Origin: Opitutales bacterium
GTDB taxonomy: Bacteria > Verrucomicrobiota > Verrucomicrobiia > Opitutales > Oceanipulchritudinaceae
Assembly: GCA_020831485.1 (NCBI GenBank)
Contig: JAFIGG010000002.1
Coordinates: 100,006 to 164,005 of the forward strand
Direction of reading: 5' to 3'
Length of the DNA stretch: 64,000 nucleotides
The first letter of the stretch is position 1. The number at the start of each line of letters is the position of its first letter. The notes under the pieces are model-generated. The model was not told the DNA's origin, ran no database searches, and saw only the letters and a list, made by a program, of their open reading frames with translations. Below are positions 8,165 through 16,928 of the stretch, piece by piece. The position numbers and the translations under genes were made by a program.

Positions 8165-9994
8165 TCAACCGGCTGTCGGGTCCGCTGTCATACGTTTTTC
8201 CGCACGCTTGCGGTCGTTGGGGTCGAGCAGGCGCTTGCGCATGCGGATGTGCTTTGGCGTGGCTTCCACGAATTCATCCGGCTCGATGTACTCGATCGCA
8301 CGCTCGAGGCTGAAGCGAATCGGCGGCGACAGCATGATGCCCTTTCCGTCTCCGGAGCTGCGCACATTGACCAGGTGCTTGGCCTTGGTCGGGTTAACCG
8401 GAAGGTCGTGTTTGCGTGGGTTCTCACCCACAATCATGCCCACATAGATCTCGTCGCCCGGATCAATAAACAATTTACCGCGGTCCTGCAGGGTATCCAG
8501 AGTATAGGCCATGGCCTTGCCACGTTCCATTGAAACCAGCACACCGCTTTGGCGGGTGACAATCTCCCCGGCAAAGGGGCGGTATTCAGCGAAAAGGTGA
8601 CTCATCACACCGCGACCACTGGTCATGTTGACCAGGTCAAACTCAAAGCCGATCAGTCCGCGGGTCGGAATGGTCGCTTCCACGGTGACTCCTGCGGCAT
8701 GGTGCACAATGTTGGTTATCTGCCCTTTGCGCCGAGACAGGTTTTCCATCACCCCGCCCAGGTGCTCGTCGGCCACCTCGACCCAGAGGTTTTCAAAGGG
8801 TTCGTGCAGTCCGCCGGGTCCATCCTGAAAGATAACCGTTGGGCGCGACACCAGCACCTCGAAACCTTCTCTGCGCATCTGCTCGACCAGAATAGCGATC
8901 TGCATGGCTCCCCGTGCGGACACGTAGAAACGAGTGCCATCTCCGGTCTCTTCGATCTGGATTGAAATATTTGTCTTCTTCTCGCGGAACAAACGCTCGC
9001 GGATCTGGCGCGATGTCACCAACTTGCCGTCCTGGCCTGCCAGGGGGCCGTCATTAACGGCAAACTCCATACGGATTGTCGGTGGATCGATTTCGACAAA
9101 GGGCAGCGGTTCGGCATCTGCATTTGCAGCGACAGTATCGCCGATGTCCACCTCTTCGAAACCCGCAATGCCAATGATGTTGCCGGCCTCTCCCAAGCCC
9201 GAGCTTTGAACGGCCAAGCCGTTGTAAGCGAATACCTTGGTCACTTTGATGCGTTGGCGCGAGCCGTCTTTGCGAATTGCGGTGATGGATTCTCCGGTGC
9301 GGATTGCGCCACTGAGGACACGGCCAACGGCAACCCGGCCGACAAAGTCATCCCACTGGATATTGCTTACCAGCATACGGAAAGGCGCATCTTCGATTTC
9401 AGGCGGGGAAATGTGCTCCACGATTTTGTCGAAGAGCCCCTTCATGTCTTTCCGTGGCCCATTCAGTTCGGCATCCGCCCAGCCATCTTTGGCGCTCGCA
9501 TAGACAAAAGGTGCAGCAAACTGCTCCTCGTTCGCTTCCAGCTCCAGAAACAGTTCAAGTACCCGGTCATGTACCTCCTTAGGCCGGGCAAACTCACGGT
9601 CGACCTTATTGATGACCACAATCGGCCGCAGACCATTCGCCAGCGCCTTTTTCAAAACAAAGCGGGTTTGCGCCTGCGGCCCTTCGTAGGCGTCGACCAG
9701 CAGCAACACGCCGTCCACCATCTTCATAACCCGCTCCACTTCGGCGCCGAAATCGGCGTGCCCGGGTGTGTCCACGATATTAACCGTTTTCCCGTCCCAA
9801 TGAACAGATGTGTTCTTTGCCTTGATGGTGATGCCCTTCTCTTTTTCCAGGTCCATGGAGTCCATAACCCGTTCGTCCACCCTCTGGTTATCGCGGAAGG
9901 TTCCGCTTTGGCGAAGCAATTGATCGACCAGGGTGGTTTTACCGTGGTCGACGTGGGCGATAATGGCGATGTTTCGAATGTTTTCTGCGTGCAT
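8165..9994 (-). CDS. typA: Ribosome-associated GTPase TypA/BipA
   Basis: A 609-residue translational GTPase. It shows G1 IAHVDHGKTT, the switch region EKGITIKAKNTS, G3 DTPGHADFG and G4 NKVD, followed by EF-G-like domains and the C-terminal TypA-specific domain (RVTRQSG-like VTRQSGVLVSM and PIRFSLERAIEYI). TypA acts in 50S assembly and stress or cold growth. The start at 9994 is supported by GAGGAG about 10 bases upstream and matches the family N-terminus MxxENIRNIAIIAHV. The reading frame stays open for 36 codons further upstream, but those residues do not match the family. Confidence 0.95.
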   Translation of the reverse strand: MHAENIRNIAIIAHVDHGKTTLVDQLLRQSGTFRDNQRVDERVMDSMDLEKEKGITIKAKNTSVHWDGKTVNIVDTPGHADFGAEVERVMKMVDGVLLLVDAYEGPQAQTRFVLKKALANGLRPIVVINKVDREFARPKEVHDRVLELFLELEANEEQFAAPFVYASAKDGWADAELNGPRKDMKGLFDKIVEHISPPEIEDAPFRMLVSNIQWDDFVGRVAVGRVLSGAIRTGESITAIRKDGSRQRIKVTKVFAYNGLAVQSSGLGEAGNIIGIAGFEEVDIGDTVAANADAEPLPFVEIDPPTIRMEFAVNDGPLAGQDGKLVTSRQIRERLFREKKTNISIQIEETGDGTRFYVSARGAMQIAILVEQMRREGFEVLVSRPTVIFQDGPGGLHEPFENLWVEVADEHLGGVMENLSRRKGQITNIVHHAAGVTVEATIPTRGLIGFEFDLVNMTSGRGVMSHLFAEYRPFAGEIVTRQSGVLVSMERGKAMAYTLDTLQDRGKLFIDPGDEIYVGMIVGENPRKHDLPVNPTKAKHLVNVRSSGDGKGIMLSPPIRFSLERAIEYIEPDEFVEATPKHIRMRKRLLDPNDRKRAEKRMTADPTAG

Positions 9995-10110
9995 GCGGCT
10001 CTCCTCAAATAGACAAAGGGTGCAGAAGATGACGCCTTTCGCCACCGTTACCAGCGAAAAAAACACGAAATTCAATTGCAGCCAGCGAAAGCAGCAATTC
10101 AATCAATGGG

Positions 10111-10461
10111 ATGCAAACTCTCGGAAAATGGTATCTCGCTTACGGTAGCTTTCTCATCCTCTGCGGTATCGCAGGCTATCTATCAAATCCTGAAGCCGCC
10201 CAAACTGCCCTTATGTCAGGGTCTGTTTTCGGCCTGCTGTCCATGCTGTGGGGCCTGTTGTTCCTCCGAGGTTACGCTTGGGCATGGTGGTTGGCTCTGA
10301 TCATCACCACAATGCTTGTTGGCGCCTTCAGCTGGCGGGCGATCGTTGGTTGGCAGGAAACCATGGCCGGCGAGCCCAAAATGTTTGCCGCCTCCCTGAT
10401 CAGCCTCATGTGGCTCGCTTCCGTGGTATCTATTTGGAAGCTGTTCAGGCACCGGCGCTGA
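10111..10461 (+). CDS. Small four-helix membrane protein, TMEM14-like
   Basis: A 116-residue integral membrane protein with four predicted helices (about residues 5-24, 34-53, 58-78 and 90-108), a Gly-rich first half (GYLSNP, SGSVFGLLSMLWGLL) and a basic C-terminus (FRHRR). The spacing and the GS(x)7G pattern resemble the TMEM14/UPF0136 family, whose bacterial role is unknown. The family call is tentative; that it is a membrane protein is plain. It is divergent from typA, whose start is 116 bases away. Confidence 0.65.
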   Translation: MQTLGKWYLAYGSFLILCGIAGYLSNPEAAQTALMSGSVFGLLSMLWGLLFLRGYAWAWWLALIITTMLVGAFSWRAIVGWQETMAGEPKMFAASLISLMWLASVVSIWKLFRHRR

Positions 10462-10620
10462 GGCCCAGGCAAACCTTTGCCTCCGTTCGCCCCAGCCTAT
10501 TTCTCCAGCTGTTTTTACTTAGGCCCTCCACCCGATGTGCCGTAGTACTCCTTTGGTTCCTTCACAAGCTTGCTTGCACCCTGATTCATTCCTTCGCCCT
10601 GCCGAAATACTGCTATAGCA

Positions 10621-13600
10621 ATGACCCATTCGATAGAAATAGCATGCACACAATTCATAACACCAGCGATTGGATTGTGCGCTGGCAGTTTAATAGTGTT
10701 GGCGGTGGACTTGAATGGCCAGGACCCGGACGACGAAGAAGTTTTTGATTTGTCGCCCTTCGTTGTGGAGGACCGCTATGACCGAGGCTACTTCGCTTCC
10801 AACTCCATCTCGGGAACCCGTCTCAACACCGCGATTCGCGATGTTCCGATGAACCTCGAAGTGGTTACCAGCGAATTCATCCGCGACACGGGGGCCACCA
10901 ACCTCCGCGAAGCATTGCGCTACTCGGCCGGTGTGGTTCTGGAATCCCAGTCCGATGCCTTTGCTGAACCGGACTTTGACTCTTTGAGTGCCGGTGCCAA
11001 CGATCCGCGTGGAGTGACCCGTTCGGCGGGAGACTCTTCGACCAAGTTGCGTGGGTTCATCGGCGACCAGACTTTGCGCGAAGGCTTCCGTCGACAATTT
11101 GCCGCGGACAGCATCAAAATCGACCGTGTAGAAATCCTGCGTGGTCCGTCCGCGTTGCTCTACGGTATCGGCAACTTCGGCGGCGTAATCAACTTCGTGC
11201 CCAAGAAGCCCCAGTATGACTCCGAATACTATTATTTCGGAGCCCCCGTTGGCAACCACGGCTTCAAACGTGCGGAATTTGACGCGACCGGACCGTTGGA
11301 GGACAACGACACTTACCGACCGGCATATCGAATCACCGCTTCCGCTCAGGAACGCGGGAATTTCACCGAACATTATATTGACCGCTACTTCACGGTTTCT
11401 CCTTCGTTCAGTTTCAATTTGTTCCCGGGAACGCAGGTTCTGATCGAAAACGAATTCGGCTACCGCGAAGAATTTGGTGTTGGTTTTCAGAATATCCGCA
11501 ACAATTACGGTGATGAAGCTGCCAGCCCCGGGCGCAACGCCACTTGGGTTACAGATATCTTTGACGAAAACACCGGTGCCAAAATTGGTGAAAATGTCGA
11601 CAACCGAGCTTTCCGCTGGTCCGGCCCGGACGCCTACCTGAGAGGTCCCTACCGCAACCATTTGATAGACATCGAACAACAACTGGGTCCCGACGCCATT
11701 TTGAAGGTTGGGTATGCAATCTCGAATACAACTTTTAATTCCCGGCAAATCCAAGGGGGGCCAACCCGCAGTCCGTTTGACCACAATATCTCCTCTCAGG
11801 CGGCCCGTGGCAATGCTTTGGAAGCACCTCTTTATTCTGTTCCCATCAGTCGCCAGAACTCGGTTAACGAGGCACCTGAAGGACTCGACAATGCTGTGAT
11901 CCAGTATGAATGGAAGGATGTGAATCGCGATGAGGAGCGTCAGCAGGTTCGCGCTGAATTGCTCTACTTCAAAGATACTGAAAGCCTGGGCATCCATTCC
12001 GTTATACTTGGATCCCAATACATGCGCATGACTTCAGTGGAGTCTCTTTGGGGTCCACCGCGTGCCTACCCAGGGACCTTTGTTTCTCGTCTGGATCGCT
12101 ACAGCTATAAAAACCCGACTGATTATTCGCCATTCCGCTTCGGTGTTCAGGGCGACGGCCTTCCTGACAATCAGATGGTGCGGATAACCGACCTGAATCG
12201 CCGCAGCTGGGACCTCGGCTACTACGGTATCTATCAGGGGCAGTTTTTTAATCACCGCCTGACCATTGTAGGTGGCCTTCGCCATGACCGCAACGATGCC
12301 CGCGAAACCACTCGGTTTGTCTGGGAAGACCGTAAGGATGACCTGCGTGACCGCATCGGCGACAAGGCTCCCTCATCTAAAAACTACCAGTTTGGTGTCA
12401 GTGTTGGACTTAACGATAATGTCAGCCTTTTCGCGGTCTATTCGACCGGTGTGGTGCCCAACCACTGGGCACGGGACGGAAATGGAAATATCATGAATCC
12501 GACCAAGGCCAAAAACCTTGAAATCGGCATCAAGTTCGATATGCTGGACCGGCGCGTGTCAGGCACTATCAGCTACTACCAGATCGAGCGCAAGGGGCAT
12601 CCCCGCTTCCTCTGGTGGGCTCCAAGCCCTTACGAATCCATGCAGCAGGGCTGGGATCCGGACTTGCCCTCCACAACAGTTCTCTGGTATCCCACGCCGG
12701 ATGCTTTCCACTTCGGGATTCATGAAACCTCGGGCCGCAGCTCCGCTGAGATGGCGGAGGTCGCCAAACGCATTTTCCCTGAATACCGCTGGCATGAGAT
12801 GATCGACGAGATCGCTGCCAACCCGGATAACCTGGGTGAAGATTGGGCAAATTACGGCCCGCAGGCCGGCAGTTTCTGGGACTGGGCATGGGAAGCCGAA
12901 GGGCCAACCAACAACCCGCCTTCGACTACCAATGCACCTCAGTTCTACTTCCCACTGGTAAACTACAGTGATCCGGATGTTGCAGCCTTCATGGCTTCCA
13001 TTCATGGTTCACCTGGCTGGAATGGCAACTACTACTATGAGGGAGGCCAGGTCTACTTTTACGGCGACGGAACTCCCGGTGAAGGCAACGCACCGTCTGG
13101 AAGTGGCGCTTCGGTCCCCATGGATGACAAGGCCACGGGTGTCGACGTCAACCTGTTCATCGAACCTATCGAAGGTATGCAGGTGGTCTTCAACTACTCC
13201 TATCTCGACCGGAAAGTTACGACTCGAACCTATCAGTTTGTCGAAGCACCCTATTGGCCTGCCGGCTGGTGGTATCAGTCGGACCGAAACTTCGGCACGC
13301 TCAATCCGGACCTTTTGGCAGAAGACGTTTATACTGATGTCACTGACACGACTACTTACAACGCAACCATTCCTGATTACCAGCAACGGGGAGATGACAG
13401 CCCAGAGCACACAATATCGCTTTGGGTTCGCTACCAACTGGGTTACATGGCTGAGCCGCTTGAAGGCTGGACTGTTGGATTCGGCGGCTACTGGCAGGAT
13501 CGCCGCCAATGGTTCACCGGCTTTGTTGGTGGTGGCGGCAACGTAGCTTGGTCAGACGATGAGGATGATGAACAGCAACTGGTTCAGCTCTGGACCCGTA

Positions 13601-13767
13601 GCCGTCTCACACTGAACAGTATGATCGAATACCGCACTCAGTTCAGGGATCGTTACAGCGCGCGCTTTGCACTGAACATAGATAACCTGACCAACGATAA
13701 AAAACTCTACGGTTTGATCTACGCTCCGGGCATCAGCTACCGCCTGAGTGCGGGCATTGACTTCTGA
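10621..13767 (+). CDS. TonB-dependent outer-membrane receptor
   Basis: A 1048-residue receptor. A hydrophobic segment at about 13-34 acts as a signal peptide. The mature end DDEEVFDLSPFVVED holds the TonB-box-like entry that is common in Verrucomicrobiota. The plug domain (about 55-190) shows RDVPMNLEVV, LREALRYSAGVV and the VEILRGPSALLYGIGNFGGVI block. The rest is a beta barrel ending in an aromatic-rich strand with terminal Phe (YRLSAGIDF). It imports a ligand, such as a siderophore, vitamin or oligosaccharide, which cannot be told from the sequence. The barrel has long Trp/Tyr-rich insertions (about 670-830). No TonB, ExbBD or SusD gene is adjacent. The start lacks a good ribosome site. 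Confidence 0.9.
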   Translation: MTHSIEIACTQFITPAIGLCAGSLIVLAVDLNGQDPDDEEVFDLSPFVVEDRYDRGYFASNSISGTRLNTAIRDVPMNLEVVTSEFIRDTGATNLREALRYSAGVVLESQSDAFAEPDFDSLSAGANDPRGVTRSAGDSSTKLRGFIGDQTLREGFRRQFAADSIKIDRVEILRGPSALLYGIGNFGGVINFVPKKPQYDSEYYYFGAPVGNHGFKRAEFDATGPLEDNDTYRPAYRITASAQERGNFTEHYIDRYFTVSPSFSFNLFPGTQVLIENEFGYREEFGVGFQNIRNNYGDEAASPGRNATWVTDIFDENTGAKIGENVDNRAFRWSGPDAYLRGPYRNHLIDIEQQLGPDAILKVGYAISNTTFNSRQIQGGPTRSPFDHNISSQAARGNALEAPLYSVPISRQNSVNEAPEGLDNAVIQYEWKDVNRDEERQQVRAELLYFKDTESLGIHSVILGSQYMRMTSVESLWGPPRAYPGTFVSRLDRYSYKNPTDYSPFRFGVQGDGLPDNQMVRITDLNRRSWDLGYYGIYQGQFFNHRLTIVGGLRHDRNDARETTRFVWEDRKDDLRDRIGDKAPSSKNYQFGVSVGLNDNVSLFAVYSTGVVPNHWARDGNGNIMNPTKAKNLEIGIKFDMLDRRVSGTISYYQIERKGHPRFLWWAPSPYESMQQGWDPDLPSTTVLWYPTPDAFHFGIHETSGRSSAEMAEVAKRIFPEYRWHEMIDEIAANPDNLGEDWANYGPQAGSFWDWAWEAEGPTNNPPSTTNAPQFYFPLVNYSDPDVAAFMASIHGSPGWNGNYYYEGGQVYFYGDGTPGEGNAPSGSGASVPMDDKATGVDVNLFIEPIEGMQVVFNYSYLDRKVTTRTYQFVEAPYWPAGWWYQSDRNFGTLNPDLLAEDVYTDVTDTTTYNATIPDYQQRGDDSPEHTISLWVRYQLGYMAEPLEGWTVGFGGYWQDRRQWFTGFVGGGGNVAWSDDEDDEQQLVQLWTRSRLTLNSMIEYRTQFRDRYSARFALNIDNLTNDKKLYGLIYAPGISYRLSAGIDF

Positions 13768-13773
13768 TTTACT

Positions 13774-14613
13774 TCATGGGCGTTGTGATTCAAACGAATC
13801 TGCCTCAACGATTTGAAAAAAACTATAGAAATTGCTCCGCAACTGCCCGCAAAATTCTTCAAAAGCCAACCCCCTCATTTCTGCGGCCTTCCGATAGAAC
13901 TGAACGAGCGAGGCTGGGTGGTGCAAGCCTCTGACAAAACTGTCGCCATAGCAAAAATCTTCGGGTGGCAACATATCCGGAGCATCGGTTTCCAGCAGCA
14001 GGCGGTCCAGCGGAACTTTTTCAAAGCTAACGCGGGCTTTTTCTTTCCGCGGTTGCAGGATGGTGGCCGAGAAGGAAAACCAGGCCCCATGCGGCAACAG
14101 CTCATCAATCAGCTCCGGCGAGCCACTGTAGCTGTGAAGCAGGAACCCTTGCGGCAATGGCGGTAAACGTTTCAGCTGCTCCAGCAGCAAACCCCAGGCC
14201 CGCAGACAGTGCACCGTTGCCGGTAAAGCGCGCGCCCTCGCCTGCTCCCAATGCCAGCGAAAAGCGTCCACCTGAGCCTCGAGATCGGGATTCTCTATCC
14301 AGCGGTCCAGACCGAATTCGCCCACGCAGCAGGCCCCGCTGTCCAGTTTTTCCGTCAACAGCTCCCGCCAGTCGGGCGAGGCATCCGCGACCTTCCAGGG
14401 GTGCAGACCATAGGCAGGCAGTAGAGCCGGAAAGCGCTGGCACAATTCAGTTACCTGATCCCAATCCCCCGGATGAGTACCGTTTACGACCCCGCGCTGA
14501 ACCCCGGCTGATTCGGCCTCCAGTAGCCACTCCAGGCGAACCGGATCCAAGCGACTGTCCTGCGGGTGGAAGTGCGCATCAAAGACTTCAGGCAATTTGC
14601 CCGAGGCCTTCAT
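13774..14613 (-). CDS. TatD-family metal-dependent hydrolase
   Basis: A 279-residue TatD-type amidohydrolase-fold protein. Metal ligands are visible in FDAHFHPQD, GEFGLD, HCLRAW, HSYSG and LETDAPDML, in the usual order. TatD proteins are metal-dependent DNases or other phosphoesterases, and family members are often misannotated, so the substrate is left open. Its first codon overlaps the stop of sufE by four bases, so the two are translationally coupled. It ends 6 bases from the convergent TonB receptor gene. Confidence 0.85.
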   Translation of the reverse strand: MKASGKLPEVFDAHFHPQDSRLDPVRLEWLLEAESAGVQRGVVNGTHPGDWDQVTELCQRFPALLPAYGLHPWKVADASPDWRELLTEKLDSGACCVGEFGLDRWIENPDLEAQVDAFRWHWEQARARALPATVHCLRAWGLLLEQLKRLPPLPQGFLLHSYSGSPELIDELLPHGAWFSFSATILQPRKEKARVSFEKVPLDRLLLETDAPDMLPPEDFCYGDSFVRGLHHPASLVQFYRKAAEMRGLAFEEFCGQLRSNFYSFFQIVEADSFESQRP

Positions 14614-15047
14614 CCCCCCACTTTCTCGCGGGCGGAATCAGCAAAATGGACGATGCGTTCACGCACCTTGGACAAGCCATTGCGGCGATTCCCGGTCAGG
14701 TGTTTGAGCAAGCCCACCTCATCCAGGAAGTCCGGTTCGACCGCCAGAATAGCTTCCGGCGTCTCGCCGCTGTAAAAGTCGCAGAGGATTCCGGCCATGC
14801 CTTTTACAATCGAAGAGTCGGAATCCGCGTTGAAATAACACTTCCCATTGTCGAGAGAAGGCACCACCCACAGTTGTGACATACAGCCTTCAACTTTGAA
14901 GGAGTCTATGCGGTGTTCCGCAGGCAGGTCCGGCTTCTCCTTCGCCAGATCGACGATGTAGGTGAAGCGTTCATAGCTGTCGGGGAAGATCGACAAACTG
15001 TCGATCAGCTCCCTCTTTTTCTGTTCCAATGTGGCGCTCATGTTCAA
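14610..15047 (-). CDS. sufE: SufE-family sulfur acceptor protein
   Basis: A 145-residue SufE protein. SufE accepts persulfide sulfur from the cysteine desulfurase SufS through a single Cys and enhances Fe-S cluster assembly. The active Cys is at 55 in KVEGCMSQLW, and the C-terminal part shows GMAGILCDFYSGETPEAI, also family-typical. Initiation could also be at the second Met (15041). It is first in a two-gene unit with tatD. No sufS or sufBCD genes are nearby. Confidence 0.9.
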   Translation of the reverse strand: MNMSATLEQKKRELIDSLSIFPDSYERFTYIVDLAKEKPDLPAEHRIDSFKVEGCMSQLWVVPSLDNGKCYFNADSDSSIVKGMAGILCDFYSGETPEAILAVEPDFLDEVGLLKHLTGNRRNGLSKVRERIVHFADSAREKVGG

Positions 15048-15147
15048 TGGGTTATTCAGGCTTTCCTTGCAAGGATTAGCAAACTTTGCATAACTTGCCC
15101 TTTAGCTCAACTCACAAAACCAAAACTCAAAAGAAAGAACTAGATAA

Positions 15148-16917
15148 ATGTGTGGCATTTGCGGGGAATTCGCATTTGGAGACCGCTCGGCGAACGTCGG
15201 TGCGGTGGAACGAATGAACGCATGCATGACGCGGCGCGGTCCTGATGGAGCGGGTATGGTTGTGCGCAATCACGTTGCGCTCGGGCATCGTCGGCTGAAA
15301 ATCATCGATCTCAGCGAGGCAGCTCAGCAGCCCATGGTCGATTCCGACCTGGGGCTCAGCATCGCCTACAATGGAGCGATTTACAACTACAGGGAACTGC
15401 GCTCCGAGCTACAGTCCAAAGGCTATCGTTTCTTCAGCAATGGAGACACGGAAGTCATCCTCAAGGCCTATCATGCCTGGGGCCTTGGATTCGTCGAACG
15501 GCTGAACGGTATGTTCGCCTTTGCGATTTACGAGCGGGACAGCGGCAAATTGATCATTGGTCGTGACCGAGTGGGGATTAAGCCTTTTTATTACAGTCGT
15601 ACGCAGAATGAATTTCGATTTGCATCAAGCCTCCCCGCTGTCCTGAAAAGCGGAGGCGTGGACACATCGATCGATCCGGTTGCCCTGAACTACTACTTGA
15701 GTTTTCACGCGGTGGTTCCGGCACCTTACACCATCGTGAAGGGTGTGCGTAAGTTGCCGCCTGCAACAATCGCAGTGGTCGAGCCCAACGGGCGCATGAC
15801 CGAGCACAATTACTGGAAGTTGGAATACGGCACGCCGGGCGAGCGGGCCGGCTGGTCGGAGGACGACTGGAAGGCGGCCACTCTGGATGTACTTCGCCGC
15901 TCGGTTAAGCGCCGACTGGTAGCCGATGTTCCCGTCGGAGTGCTCCTCTCGGGAGGCTTGGATTCAAGTCTGATTGTTGGCTTGCTGGCGGAGCAAGGCG
16001 CGGCCGGCCTGGAGACCTTTTCCATTGGCTTCGAAACCGTGCGCGATGAAAAAGGCGACGAGTTCCAATACTCAGACATCATAGCAAAGCGTTTTGATAC
16101 CAGTCATCACAAACTCTTTGTTGATTCCACCAAGGCATTGCCGGCATTGATCGAGTGCATCGGTCAGATGGCCGAACCAATGGTAAGCCACGACAATGTC
16201 GGCTTTTTCATGCTTTCGCAAGAGGTGGCAAAGTTCGTGAAGGTGGTGCAGAGCGGTCAGGGTGCTGATGAAATCTTTGGCGGCTACCACTGGTATCCTC
16301 CGATGCTGGAAAGCCAGAATGCAGTCGCCGACTACCTCAGGGTTTTCCGCGACCGCGACTTTGAGGAATACAAGCAAACGGTTCAGTCAAAATGGGTTGA
16401 GAAGGATTATTCGGCAGAGCTGGTTCAGAACCATTTCAATATGCCGGGTGCAACGCGACCTGTGGACCAGACGCTTCGGATCGATTCTCTGATCATGCTG
16501 GTTGATGACCCGGTTAAACGCGTCGACAGCAATACCATGGCTGCCAGTCTCGAAGCACGGGTGCCCTTCCTCGACCACGAAGTCCTCGAGTTCGCCGCCA
16601 CTATGCCCGCAGAGTTGAAGATACGCGATGGCGGAAAATACATCCTTGCGGAAGCTGCCCGTGAAGTGATCCCCCATGATGTCATCGACCGCCCGAAAGG
16701 CTATTTCCCGATGCCTTCGCTCAAATACCTCAGGGGCGAATTCCTGGACTTTGCAAAGTCCTCGCTCCTGAATGATGCCGCACGCGAGCGTGGCCTGTTT
16801 CAGCCGGACTACGTTGAAAAACTGCTGAAGGATCCGGAAAAGCACATCACGCCGCTTCAGGGTTCAAAACTCTGGCAGCTCTCCCTGCTCGAGCACTGGT
16901 TGCAGACGCACATTTAA
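15148..16917 (+). CDS. asnO: N-acetylglutaminylglutamine amidotransferase (asparagine synthetase-like)
   Basis: A 589-residue class II glutamine amidotransferase with the catalytic Cys2 (MCGICGEF), a glutaminase domain to about 210 (RRGPDGAG, YNGAIYNY, GDTEVIL, RDRVGIKPFYY) and an AsnB-like synthetase domain with the pyrophosphatase loop LLSGGLDSSL at about 269. Alone it would be called asparagine synthase. The next two genes, a GNAT-ATP-grasp fusion and an M42 peptidase, are the diagnostic partners of the NAGGN pathway, where this enzyme makes the terminal amide of N-acetylglutaminylglutamine amide, an osmoprotectant dipeptide. It starts 100 bases after the divergent sufE and is probably first in a long operon to 24015. 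Function is from family plus context. Confidence 0.88.
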   Translation: MCGICGEFAFGDRSANVGAVERMNACMTRRGPDGAGMVVRNHVALGHRRLKIIDLSEAAQQPMVDSDLGLSIAYNGAIYNYRELRSELQSKGYRFFSNGDTEVILKAYHAWGLGFVERLNGMFAFAIYERDSGKLIIGRDRVGIKPFYYSRTQNEFRFASSLPAVLKSGGVDTSIDPVALNYYLSFHAVVPAPYTIVKGVRKLPPATIAVVEPNGRMTEHNYWKLEYGTPGERAGWSEDDWKAATLDVLRRSVKRRLVADVPVGVLLSGGLDSSLIVGLLAEQGAAGLETFSIGFETVRDEKGDEFQYSDIIAKRFDTSHHKLFVDSTKALPALIECIGQMAEPMVSHDNVGFFMLSQEVAKFVKVVQSGQGADEIFGGYHWYPPMLESQNAVADYLRVFRDRDFEEYKQTVQSKWVEKDYSAELVQNHFNMPGATRPVDQTLRIDSLIMLVDDPVKRVDSNTMAASLEARVPFLDHEVLEFAATMPAELKIRDGGKYILAEAAREVIPHDVIDRPKGYFPMPSLKYLRGEFLDFAKSSLLNDAARERGLFQPDYVEKLLKDPEKHITPLQGSKLWQLSLLEHWLQTHI

Positions 16918-16928
16918 TCGTATTCCCT

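Noticed and set aside
10690..12018. Long open frame antisense to the TonB receptor gene (442 codons)
   Set aside because: It is fully inside a clear gene, has no family resemblance and a composition that mirrors codon bias of the sense strand.
15069..15080. Short palindrome CCTTGCAAGG upstream of asnO
   Set aside because: Ten bases, single copy, no known operator pattern; too weak to call an osmoregulatory site.
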